In this document: in pieces, positions 9,901 to 17,598 of the stretch
Position numbering within the stretch: the stretch's first letter is position 1
How the letters are laid out: each line of letters starts with the position of its first letter
NCBI RefSeq assembly: GCF_000767465.1
Contig: NZ_CP009292.1
Coordinates: 62,001-126,000 of the forward strand
Source: Novosphingobium pentaromativorans US6-1
Lineage (GTDB): Bacteria; Pseudomonadota; Alphaproteobacteria; Sphingomonadales; Sphingomonadaceae
Reading direction: 5' to 3'
DNA: 64,000 nucleotides
Translations under genes and position numbers: made by a program
The notes under the pieces: generated by a model
Database searches by the model: none
What the model was told of the DNA's origin: nothing
What the model saw: only the letters and a program-made list of their open reading frames with translations

Positions 9901-11406
9901 ATGAACCCGATCAAAGGAACCCGCCGCGAGATGCTGGCAGGTCTTGCGGCAGGAAGCGTGGCTGCGGCCGGCTTGCCCGGCGCATCGCTCGCCAAGGGCA
10001 AGAAGCCGAACATGGTCTTCTTTCTTGGCGAAGGACTGCGCTGGGACGAATTCGGATTCATGGGCAATGAAATCCTCAAGACCCCGAACATGGACCGGCT
10101 TGCCCGGGAAGGCGCGGTGTTCCGCAATGCATTCTGCACCAACGCGCTGTGCCTGCCCTCGCGTGCCACGTTCCTGACCGGTGCCTACTCGCACCGCACG
10201 GGGGCGGTCACTAACGATGCGAACACCGTGCCCGATTCCTTCCCGATGCTGTGCGACCTGCTGCGCGAAGCCGGTTACGAGACCGCGTTCGTCGGCAAGA
10301 GTCATATCGGCGGCGCGTTGCTCGACCATCCCTGGGACTATTATTTCGGGTTCAAGGGCCAGGCCGATTACATGCATCCCCGGATCATCGAGGGCCGCAA
10401 CGGCAAGTACGGGCCCGAAATCACTTATGACGAGTATGTCGACGATCTGCTGACCGACAAGGCCGTCGAATGGCTCGACAGCCGCAGCGGCGACAAGCCT
10501 TTCGTGCTGTTCCTGTGGTTCTACGCGCCGCATGCACCGTTCTATCGTCCGCGCCGAATGCTCAATGATTTCAACGGTGTGGCTATTCCGGTGCCCGAGA
10601 ACTTCGACGACGATCTCAAGGGATACCCGGGCAAGCCGCCCAGGGTGGCCGCTGCGGAGAACAAGATCGGGTCGGCAGAGATCTTCAACGACGATCCTCG
10701 TACGCTGGAGGAACTGGTCAAGAACCACTACGCCGGCGTCCAATCGAACGACGAGGACGTGGGGCGCGTCATGAGCAGCCTCGAGAAGATGAATGCACTC
10801 GATGATACGGTGCTGTTCCTCAGCTCCGATCACGGCTTCTTCCTCGGCGAGCACACATTCTACGACAAGCGGCTGATGTACGAACCGTCGATTCGAATTC
10901 CCATGATGATCCGATATCCCCGGACCATCCGCGGGGGCACGGTGCGTGATGAAATGGTACTGAACGTGGATGCCGCGCAGACGCTCCTGGACATGGCTGG
11001 CCTTCCGGCGCCTGCCACGATGCAGGGTCGCAGCTTCTATCCGTTGGCCAGGGGCAAGAACCTGCCCGACTGGCGAAAGGACTGGATGTACGAGTTCTTT
11101 GAATATCCTGCGTTCCAGGCGGTGCCCCCGTGCCGGGGCATCCGCACCGAACGCTGGAAATATATCCACTACTTCGTCCTGCCCGAAAGCCACGAGCTTT
11201 ACGATCTCGAGACCGACCCCAACGAGGATCACAATCTCTACGGCAAGCCGGGCTATGAGCAGATCACCGAGCAGTTGAAGGCCCGGCTCGTGGAGCTGCG
11301 CCGCGAAACGCTTGACGACTATCGCTGGCAGGCCAGCCGCATAGCCAAAATGCGGTCTCAATATACGCCTGCGCCCACCGATCTCGAAGCGGCTCCAGGA
11401 AACTGA
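9901..11406 (+). CDS. Tat-exported sulfatase (C-L-P-S-R type) with altered first metal motif
   Basis: A 501-residue sulfatase. The ATG at 9901 is preferred over upstream codons because AGAAGG lies nine bases before it and it gives a classic Tat signal (TRREMLAGLAAGS). The formylglycine cysteine is C84 in CLPSR. A second metal block, SSDHGFFLGEH, is intact. The first block, normally two adjacent acidic residues (DD or DE), reads LGEGLR, so one acidic ligand seems replaced by glycine (G45). The C-terminal ELYDLETDPNEDHNL matches the usual sulfatase tail. It is the second gene of the plus-strand sulfatase operon. Confidence 0.88.
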   Translation: MNPIKGTRREMLAGLAAGSVAAAGLPGASLAKGKKPNMVFFLGEGLRWDEFGFMGNEILKTPNMDRLAREGAVFRNAFCTNALCLPSRATFLTGAYSHRTGAVTNDANTVPDSFPMLCDLLREAGYETAFVGKSHIGGALLDHPWDYYFGFKGQADYMHPRIIEGRNGKYGPEITYDEYVDDLLTDKAVEWLDSRSGDKPFVLFLWFYAPHAPFYRPRRMLNDFNGVAIPVPENFDDDLKGYPGKPPRVAAAENKIGSAEIFNDDPRTLEELVKNHYAGVQSNDEDVGRVMSSLEKMNALDDTVLFLSSDHGFFLGEHTFYDKRLMYEPSIRIPMMIRYPRTIRGGTVRDEMVLNVDAAQTLLDMAGLPAPATMQGRSFYPLARGKNLPDWRKDWMYEFFEYPAFQAVPPCRGIRTERWKYIHYFVLPESHELYDLETDPNEDHNLYGKPGYEQITEQLKARLVELRRETLDDYRWQASRIAKMRSQYTPAPTDLEAAPGN

Positions 11407-11413
11407 ACGAAAC

Positions 11414-11451
11414 GCCGGGCTCCGGAGGCGTGGGCTAGCCCGCCTCTCCGG
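11414..11451 (+). terminator. possible hairpin terminator after the sulfatase operon
   Basis: Just after the stop, an imperfect GC-rich inverted repeat (CCGGAGGCG ... CGCCTCTCCGG around GGGCTAGCCC) can fold into a strong hairpin. No T-run follows, so intrinsic termination is uncertain. Confidence 0.35.
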
Positions 11452-11591
11452 CGCCTGCCGGACGCAGCGTCAAGGCCAGAGCCAAGCGCCAGTGCGCTGC
11501 TGCGCCGCAAATTCCGGAGTGTGAGCACTGCCCCGCGTTGCAGGGCCGGTGAACCTGGCGATGCCTTCGGGTTCAGGCATCGCCGCTGAAT

Positions 11592-11807
11592 TCAGGTGCT
11601 CAATGACTTGTCGATATTGTCGAAGAGCACTTTCAGCTCGCCGATGCCATGATTGTCGGCATGCTTGCGAACGCCATCGATCAGCCTGTGAAGGTGCTTT
11701 CGCGTCGGCTCATCGAGCTGGTTGAGCTCCTCAAGCCGTTTGATGAGCAGGCCGACCATCGTCAGCGACAGCAGCGCGATATGATCTGTCTGGTTCTTGA
11801 GTTCCAT
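11592..11807 (-). CDS. small conserved-looking hypothetical protein
   Basis: A 71-residue soluble protein beginning MELKNQTDHIALLSL. This start is chosen because AGGAGA lies eight bases upstream; the longer frame to 11849 lacks this. It looks alpha-helical and charged, with no recognised domain. It is the last gene of a minus-strand run with the diiron protein, the OsmC protein and a small membrane protein, so a shared stress-related role is possible (inference only). Confidence 0.55.
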   Translation of the reverse strand: MELKNQTDHIALLSLTMVGLLIKRLEELNQLDEPTRKHLHRLIDGVRKHADNHGIGELKVLFDNIDKSLST

Positions 11808-11864
11808 CTGGCACTCTCCTCTTGCCAATCGGTTGTGCCAGACTGCCATGGATTCGCTTCTCGT

Positions 11865-12071
11865 TCACCTTGATAATGCAGCGAAAGGCACAGCGGTGCT
11901 GTTTGTGCCGAGGATTTCAGGTCCGAGCCCGATTTTGCTGCCGGTGACGAGCAACTGGGCCAGGCCCAGGCCGATCAGCCCTTTGATGAAACTGCGATCG
12001 ACGAAGAGGTAATTGGCCAGGATCAGGTCCGTGGCCAACCAGAACCACCATGTGAGATTGCGCCTGGGCAC
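11865..12071 (-). CDS. small membrane protein, unknown function
   Basis: A 68-residue protein with two hydrophobic stretches, about residues 8-24 (WWFWLATDLILANYLFV) and 29-52, consistent with two membrane helices. No family recognised. It lies 63 bp after the OsmC gene on the same strand. No strong ribosome-binding site is obvious, so the start and even the gene are moderately uncertain. Confidence 0.45.
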   Translation of the reverse strand: MPRRNLTWWFWLATDLILANYLFVDRSFIKGLIGLGLAQLLVTGSKIGLGPEILGTNSTAVPFAALSR

Positions 12072-12134
12072 GGACCGTCTCCTGCTTGTTGCCCCCCGGG
12101 CGAGTTCGACCTGACCGGGGGGCAGGCAATGGTC

Positions 12135-12710
12135 TCAACCAACGACCAGCTTCGGGCTGAGGTCGATCGGCTTTGAAATGTTATGGAAGTTGGGCGAGGT
12201 CGCCATGACGGCAGCGTGGACTTCCTCGAACTGCGCAGGGGTGGCGTTGCCCTTGATCCGAACCGTGTAAGACAGGGATTCATACCCGGGGGCCACTGCT
12301 GGATCGAGGCCGAGGAAACCGCGAAGATCGATGTCGCCGGTGGTTTCGATCTCGAGACTTTCGAGCTCAATGCCGCGAATGGCGCATTGCGCGACGTAGC
12401 CCACCGTCATGCAGGCATTGAGGGCCGCAAGCAGGTGTTCCTGTGGATTGGCAAACCTGTTTGAGCCGCCAAGCTCGCACGGTTCATCGATGTCGATGGT
12501 GAAGGGGCGGGCGATGTGCTCGCCGGCAAGGCCGAAGCCGTCGACCTGGCTCCGAGATCGGGTCTGTCCCTGCCACTGCGTCGATACGCGCCAGCTGGTT
12601 GCTCCACTTTCAGGGTCTGCGGCCACGCCGCCCACGAGAGCCTTGAGCTCGTCCACATTGATGCCGTTCACGATTTCCGGCTTTGTCATTTCGGTTGCGC
12701 TGGTCATCAT
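12135..12710 (-). CDS. OsmC-family peroxide-reductase-like protein
   Basis: A 191-residue OsmC/Ohr-superfamily protein. Recognisable family features are NPQEHLLAALNACMTVGYV, which carries the first redox cysteine, and the following ELESLEIETTGDIDLRG. Members reduce organic hydroperoxides through a cysteine pair; the second cysteine is in AQCAIRG, only a few residues later. The ATG has GGAGA upstream. It follows the diiron protein by 33 bp and is probably in one operon with it, which suggests a link to oxidant handling (inference). Confidence 0.85.
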   Translation of the reverse strand: MMTSATEMTKPEIVNGINVDELKALVGGVAADPESGATSWRVSTQWQGQTRSRSQVDGFGLAGEHIARPFTIDIDEPCELGGSNRFANPQEHLLAALNACMTVGYVAQCAIRGIELESLEIETTGDIDLRGFLGLDPAVAPGYESLSYTVRIKGNATPAQFEEVHAAVMATSPNFHNISKPIDLSPKLVVG

Positions 12711-12743
12711 ACGTCTCCATCTTCTTTCCTGGGGTTTTGTCTT

Positions 12744-13676
12744 TCAGGCGAGGCTTGCGATCATGTCGCCGATGCGGCTCATCTGGACTTCGGTGACCAT
12801 CCCGGTCAGTACTTCGCCGAAGTGCGGGTGCTGCGCGCCGGAATGGATGTACTGCCAGCGATAGGCCTTGAGGAAAGCAGCCTCGATTGCGGCGGCTTCG
12901 CCGCGATCGACCATTCGCCCGCAAACGTTCGCGAAGTATGCGGCATCGCAAGCGGATTGCGTCTGCAGGATTGCGTCGACGGCGCCGATCAAGGCGATGA
13001 AGTCGTCGACGCCGCGGTCCCGCTCATCGGCGCAGATCGAAGCGTCGTGCCGCTGCAGTTCGAGTTCGTCGAGGATCGCGTGCTGGCTTTCCTCCTTCCA
13101 GTGGTAGAGGAACACGTCCCTGAACAGCGGCGAGACTTCAGCGTCGAAATCGATGCTCTGCCGGTAATGGGCCTGCGTGAACAATTCGATGTCGAGCGTC
13201 AGCATCAGGACAGCCCATGTGCTCTTGCCAAGAACCGCGCCCGCCACTTCGTCGGGATCGATATCGAAGCGATAGCCTTTCGGCAGGACGTCGCCGATCA
13301 TGGCGTCGATCCGCCGGAACAGGGCCTGATGCTTGAGCTCCTCGTCGCTGAAGCGGATGAGGGCCTCCAGCGCCGTCTGATCGCCAAGCCAGTAATCCTG
13401 GCTCAGCTCAAGGATCTTGGCGTTGATGTAACGCTCGACCAGCCCGAATACATTCGCGTAGGTCCGGCCCTGGATCTGACTGACAAGGCGCTTTTCGCTG
13501 TTGGAAAGCGACTTGAATTCGTCGATCATGGACAGCCCGTCAGGCAGGAATTTCTCCTCTCTTGCAAATCTGCGGTTCCGGATGACGTCCTCGTCAATAT
13601 CCCAGCGCACGCGCTTGGAAGCGCTGATGCATCGCTGGTAGCGATTGGGATGCGTGATTTCGGTAACGACGTTCAT
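12744..13676 (-). CDS. ferritin-like diiron carboxylate protein
   Basis: A 310-residue four-helix-bundle protein. A full set of diiron ligands is visible: E81, E113xxH116 (EELKH), E164 and E196xxH199 (EESQH). This E / ExxH / E / ExxH pattern is shared by ferritin-like oxidases and N-oxygenases. It is first in an operon with OsmC and two small proteins. The family does not fix whether it is an oxygenase, an aldehyde-deformylating type or an iron-dependent stress protein. No exact name is given. Confidence 0.75.
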   Translation of the reverse strand: MNVVTEITHPNRYQRCISASKRVRWDIDEDVIRNRRFAREEKFLPDGLSMIDEFKSLSNSEKRLVSQIQGRTYANVFGLVERYINAKILELSQDYWLGDQTALEALIRFSDEELKHQALFRRIDAMIGDVLPKGYRFDIDPDEVAGAVLGKSTWAVLMLTLDIELFTQAHYRQSIDFDAEVSPLFRDVFLYHWKEESQHAILDELELQRHDASICADERDRGVDDFIALIGAVDAILQTQSACDAAYFANVCGRMVDRGEAAAIEAAFLKAYRWQYIHSGAQHPHFGEVLTGMVTEVQMSRIGDMIASLA

Positions 13677-13887
13677 TCTCGCTGCTCCTTAGCCATAGGC
13701 AGCACAATCGCTGCCTTGCCCGCGTGCGCTGGGCCTTTCTCCTGGTCATTCTCTGTTCGGATCACGGCAGAATCGGAGCATTGGTGCCTCTGATGTCTGG
13801 CAGGTGCCGACCGATGCAGCGGTTCCGAACACAGGTTTGTTTTGCGCCCAAGCCCCCTTGCGATCTATGATTGGCCCGCCGGGAAAA

Positions 13888-14901
13888 ATGATCGAAACGC
13901 CGGCGCTGCTTGAGGAGAGTGCGGTGGATCCGCTTTCCGACGTTTTGCGTGTGGCGCGGCTGAAAGGTGGAGTGTTCCTGCACGCCGAATTCACTGCGCC
14001 ATGGTGCATCGCGTCACAGATGACGCCGCAACTGTGCCTGCCGTTCATGCAACCGGCCGAGCATCTCATTCCCTACCATTATGTTGTCGATGGCGAGTGT
14101 TTCGTGCGGACTGAACGCGAGCCATCGAAAGTGCACCGGTTGCAGGCCGGCGAAGTCGTCGTGGTGCCGCACAATGACGTGCACCTTCTCGGAAGCGAGT
14201 TTTCCTGTACGCCAATTCTCGCCAGCGACCTGATCAAGCCGCCGGGAGAGTCGGGCCTGTTCTCCATAAGTCATGGCGGTGGCGGCCGGCCTGTAAAAAT
14301 CGTCTGCGGGTTTCTGGGGTGCGATGGCGCCCGGACCAATCCCGTCCTCTCCACCCTGCCGTCATTGCTGGTCCTCAACATAGACGAGGCCGGAGGAGCG
14401 GAGTGGATCCGATCCACTTTCCAGTTCGCTGCCAATGAGGTGGCTGGCGGCCGGCCGGGGTCGGAAGCCGTCCTCGCCAAGCTGTCAGAGCTTTTGTTCG
14501 TGGATACGGTTCGACGCTATGCGGAAACTCTTCCCGAAGGTCAGACCGGCTGGCTGGCCGGTTTGCGCGATGCCTTCGTCGCTCGTGCACTCTCTTTGTT
14601 TCACGGCGATGTGGCGCGGGCATGGACGATCGACGACCTCGCCCATGAAGTCGGCCTCTCCCGCTCGGCTTTGGCAGACAGGTTCGTGCGGTTGCTGGGC
14701 CAGCCGCCCATCCAATATCTCTACCATTGGCGCATGCAGATTGCGGCACAGGAGCTGCGCAATTCTTCCGCGTCCCTGGCGCAGATCGCCTTGTCGGTCG
14801 GTTACGATTCCGAAGCTGCATTCTCGCGCGCCTTCAAGAAGGCCTACGGCTCAGCACCGGCGAGCTGGCGCCGAACCGCGCTAACCCGGGAAGCGGCTTG
14901 A
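13888..14901 (+). CDS. AraC-family transcriptional regulator
   Basis: About 337 residues from the ATG at 13888; upstream starts at 13804 and 13867 are possible and no ribosome-binding site decides. The N-terminal ~180 residues form a cupin sensor domain (YHYVVDGECFVR, LQAGEVVVVPHNDVHLLG) of the type found in many AraC proteins. The C-terminal two helix-turn-helix motifs read IDDLAHEVGLSRSALADRF and LAQIALSVGYDSEAAFSRAF, followed by the family tail GSAPASWRR. It is divergent from the diiron operon and may control it. Confidence 0.9.
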   Translation: MIETPALLEESAVDPLSDVLRVARLKGGVFLHAEFTAPWCIASQMTPQLCLPFMQPAEHLIPYHYVVDGECFVRTEREPSKVHRLQAGEVVVVPHNDVHLLGSEFSCTPILASDLIKPPGESGLFSISHGGGGRPVKIVCGFLGCDGARTNPVLSTLPSLLVLNIDEAGGAEWIRSTFQFAANEVAGGRPGSEAVLAKLSELLFVDTVRRYAETLPEGQTGWLAGLRDAFVARALSLFHGDVARAWTIDDLAHEVGLSRSALADRFVRLLGQPPIQYLYHWRMQIAAQELRNSSASLAQIALSVGYDSEAAFSRAFKKAYGSAPASWRRTALTREAA

Positions 14902-14956
14902 GGCAGGTATTCCCGGCCAGGGGTCCATTTGCGGCTGACCGTTTCCGGGGCGCAGC

Positions 14957-15736
14957 CTAGATCCAGCTCAATGCATCTTCGAGGACTTTTGCGGCGTTGG
15001 CTTTCACACATTTCCCATGCGCAATCAGTAATTGTTGCGGCTGCCAACCGAGGAGCTTGCGACGCGCGGCGCGGGCCGGCTTTCGCCGCAGAAAGCTCGC
15101 CCGCCATTCGCGCGGCGTGCTTCCATGTTCGCCGGCCAAACCGTCGAGTTTCATCAGCAGGCCCTTGAAGCCTCGCAGGTATGGGGGCTGGAACCGCTGG
15201 ATCAGATCGCAGACTATCGCGGTGCTCGATGGCCGATGAAAGAAGACAACTTCTTCCATCGCGAATGAGCCACGAAAGATCACCTGATCGATGTCCGCCG
15301 CCCAGCACGGGGGCGGGAGATCGGCCAATTCATCATTGAAGCGCATCTCGGGCCTTTTGCGGGCCAGACCGGGCGGCGCGAAAAGCCGGGCATCCGGCCA
15401 GCGCTCGGCCCATTGCTGAAGGAACAAGTAATGAAGCTTGTTGGGTGAAACAAGGTAGCTCACCGGCCCGATCGCTTCGACGGCACTGGCCAGTTCATCC
15501 GTCAGCGCGATGGGCGACCAGATCCACACCTTGCCGTTCGAAAGCCGCACGGCAGCCATGCGTGTCGGATAGGGGAAGCCAAAGAACGATACGTCCGGTC
15601 CGTCGACGCAATAGAGGGACGGCCCAAATTCTTCGAGCATGGATTCAACAGCTCCCAATTGATCCGCTTCGATGATACATGAAATGATACGGCGCGGCGC
15701 AATCGATCTTGCGCGCGAACGTAGCCGTTCCTTCAT
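14957..15736 (-). CDS. DUF4336 protein (metallo-hydrolase-like)
   Basis: Up to 259 residues; the family usually begins near 'FGPSLYCVDGPDVSFFG', so the ATG at 15640 (227 residues) is a strong alternative start. Typical DUF4336 segments are PYPTRMAAVRLSNGKVWIWSP, GPVSYLVSPNKLHY and the C-terminal AHGKCV. The family resembles metallo-beta-lactamase-fold proteins, but no biochemical role is established. It converges on the AraC gene and lies downstream of the MHS transporter on the other side. Confidence 0.75.
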   Translation of the reverse strand: MKERLRSRARSIAPRRIISCIIEADQLGAVESMLEEFGPSLYCVDGPDVSFFGFPYPTRMAAVRLSNGKVWIWSPIALTDELASAVEAIGPVSYLVSPNKLHYLFLQQWAERWPDARLFAPPGLARKRPEMRFNDELADLPPPCWAADIDQVIFRGSFAMEEVVFFHRPSSTAIVCDLIQRFQPPYLRGFKGLLMKLDGLAGEHGSTPREWRASFLRRKPARAARRKLLGWQPQQLLIAHGKCVKANAAKVLEDALSWI

Positions 15737-15838
15737 GCCGCTGCCCTCTCATCCAGGAACTTGTGGTCGGGCCGCTGGCGATTGCCAAAGTTGCGACAAG
15801 GGGTGGGAAAGCATTCCTTGTGACGTTTCGAATGGATC

Positions 15839-17146
15839 TCAGGCTTCAGTTCTCGCTGGCGCCGTTTCGGGCATCTGCCAGAATACTGCGAACACGCAGA
15901 GAGCTACCAGGGCGATCATGGCTCCCGGCGCGCCCGCCCAGCCACTTTGCGTCACGACAAGATGGGCAACGAGCGGAGTTAGGCCGCCGAACAGGGCGGT
16001 CGCCGTCGTCGCGCCGAGTGCGAGGCCGCTGAGGCGACCCTCGCCGGGGAACTGCTCGGCGGTGCTTACCGCGCCTACCGCGCTTACTGCGCCGCCCAGC
16101 GCTGCCATGATGAAGGCGCCCGCCCACGTCGCCACACCGCCGCTGGTCATTGCCGCGAACAGGCTGGTTGGCAGCGCGACGCCGCCGAGCGCCAGAGCCA
16201 GCAGAACCGGGCGGCGGCCGAACCGGTCGGAAAGGAGCCCGGTTAGCGGCGTCACCAGGATTACCGTCAGCGCCGCAAGCGTCGAGATCGACAATGCACG
16301 CGCTTCGGGCATCGTGCCGGTGGCATCGAGAAAGACCGGCACATATGTAATGCCCACATAATAGGTGATCGATCCCAGCGCCGAAATCGCAAAGCCGCGG
16401 CTTATGGCGATGCGCTGGCGCGCCAGCGTCTGGCGGATCGGCCGCCGGGGCACTTTCCCCATGCGTTGCTGGCGGGTGAATTCGGGTGTTTCCTCCAGCG
16501 TGGCACGAGCGATCAGCACCACGCCTGCCATTGCCGCGCCGAACAGGAAGGGTAGGCGCCAGCCCCAGCTGACGAGTGCGGTTTCAGGTATGACCCATAC
16601 CGTCAGCGCCGCCGCTCCCGCCGCGGTCAAGGCGCCGATCTCGCTGGCTGCCGAGGCACAGCTGGTAACCAGCCCGCGACGTTCTTGGCTGGCGCCTTCC
16701 AGCAGGTAGGCGACGACGCCTGTGTACTCTCCGCCAACCGAGAACGACATGATGCAGCGTAGCGCGATCAGCAGGACGCCCGCGAGAGGCCCGGCCTGTG
16801 CATGTGTCGGCAGCAGGGCGGTCGCCGCCATTGCCGCTGTCATCATCGCCATCGAGCCCAGCATTGCAACGCGCCGCCCGAACCGGTCGCCAAGGTGGCC
16901 GAACACCAGCGCGCCAAGGGGGCGCATCAGGTAGGCCACGGCAAATCCACCCAGCGTCTCGGTCATCGAGTTCGCGCCGCTGCCGAAGAACACGCGGGCC
17001 AATACCGTCGCAAAGTAGAGGTAGAGCGTGAAGTCGTACCACTCCACCGCCGTCGACAGCGCCGCCACGACCATTGAGCGCCGCGTCATCGGCGGCAAGG
17101 ACGATGGCGCGCTGCCTGCGTCATAGGAACTGGCGTCCTTCATCAT
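15839..17146 (-). CDS. MFS transporter, metabolite:H+ symporter type
   Basis: A 435-residue inner-membrane transporter with twelve predicted hydrophobic segments. Signature motifs are WYDFTLYLYFA near the N-terminus, GHLGDRFGRR in loop 2-3, RCIMSFSVGGEYTG in helix 4-5 and LSDRFGRRPVL in the second half. These match the MHS subfamily (proline/betaine, shikimate and dicarboxylate carriers). The start at 17146 is one of two adjacent ATG codons; upstream codons add a polar tail with no support. The substrate is unknown. Confidence 0.9.
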   Translation of the reverse strand: MMKDASSYDAGSAPSSLPPMTRRSMVVAALSTAVEWYDFTLYLYFATVLARVFFGSGANSMTETLGGFAVAYLMRPLGALVFGHLGDRFGRRVAMLGSMAMMTAAMAATALLPTHAQAGPLAGVLLIALRCIMSFSVGGEYTGVVAYLLEGASQERRGLVTSCASAASEIGALTAAGAAALTVWVIPETALVSWGWRLPFLFGAAMAGVVLIARATLEETPEFTRQQRMGKVPRRPIRQTLARQRIAISRGFAISALGSITYYVGITYVPVFLDATGTMPEARALSISTLAALTVILVTPLTGLLSDRFGRRPVLLALALGGVALPTSLFAAMTSGGVATWAGAFIMAALGGAVSAVGAVSTAEQFPGEGRLSGLALGATTATALFGGLTPLVAHLVVTQSGWAGAPGAMIALVALCVFAVFWQMPETAPARTEA

Positions 17147-17598
17147 GCGGGCAAACTGGCACAGGCCATGGCAGGGGGCGAGGGGCTGCGTTTCACGGCA
17201 GGGTCGGGGCAAGAAGATCCGCTGGAAGGATCGCGTCGAGCGGGTGATGGGGGCTCAAGGCGGATTACCGCTCGAAGCCGCGAAACTGCTGCGCATCTGG
17301 AGTGCGCGGTATTGGCGAACGGTCATGCGCAATCGGACTTCTCCATCGAAATACCCCTGCCGCTGAAAAGAGATCGCAAATGTGTAATCCCCTACAGGGC
17401 CATGTGTTGCGCGTCGGCTTCGTCCTGTCGAAGCAAAGACAGCCTTGCGGCGCAAGAGGGCAGCCAACCCGGCGCGCGTTGAAACTACGCGCGTTAATCA
17501 ATCTTCTTGATGAAGCGTTGGTCTGCCCGCCGGCGGCCTCAGACCTCATTCTCGCCATGGAGAACGAGGTCTTGCCTCTCGGGCGTGTGAGCTATGCC
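17147..17598. other. intergenic, no confident gene
   Basis: About 450 bp between the transporter start and the stop of the GGDEF-EAL gene. Open frames here have no recognised domain, and one merely enters the antisense of the GGDEF-EAL gene. A perfect 7-bp hairpin (CGCGCGT / ACGCGCG, 17473-17493) could act as a terminator for the GGDEF-EAL gene, but a clear T-run is missing. Confidence 0.4.

Noticed and set aside
8296..11361. A 1021-residue minus-strand open frame
   Set aside because: It lies antisense to two clear sulfatase genes with intact motifs; its own translation has no recognisable domain. High GC keeps such frames open by chance.
12516..13793. A 425-residue plus-strand open frame
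   Set aside because: Antisense to OsmC and the diiron gene, both with family motifs.
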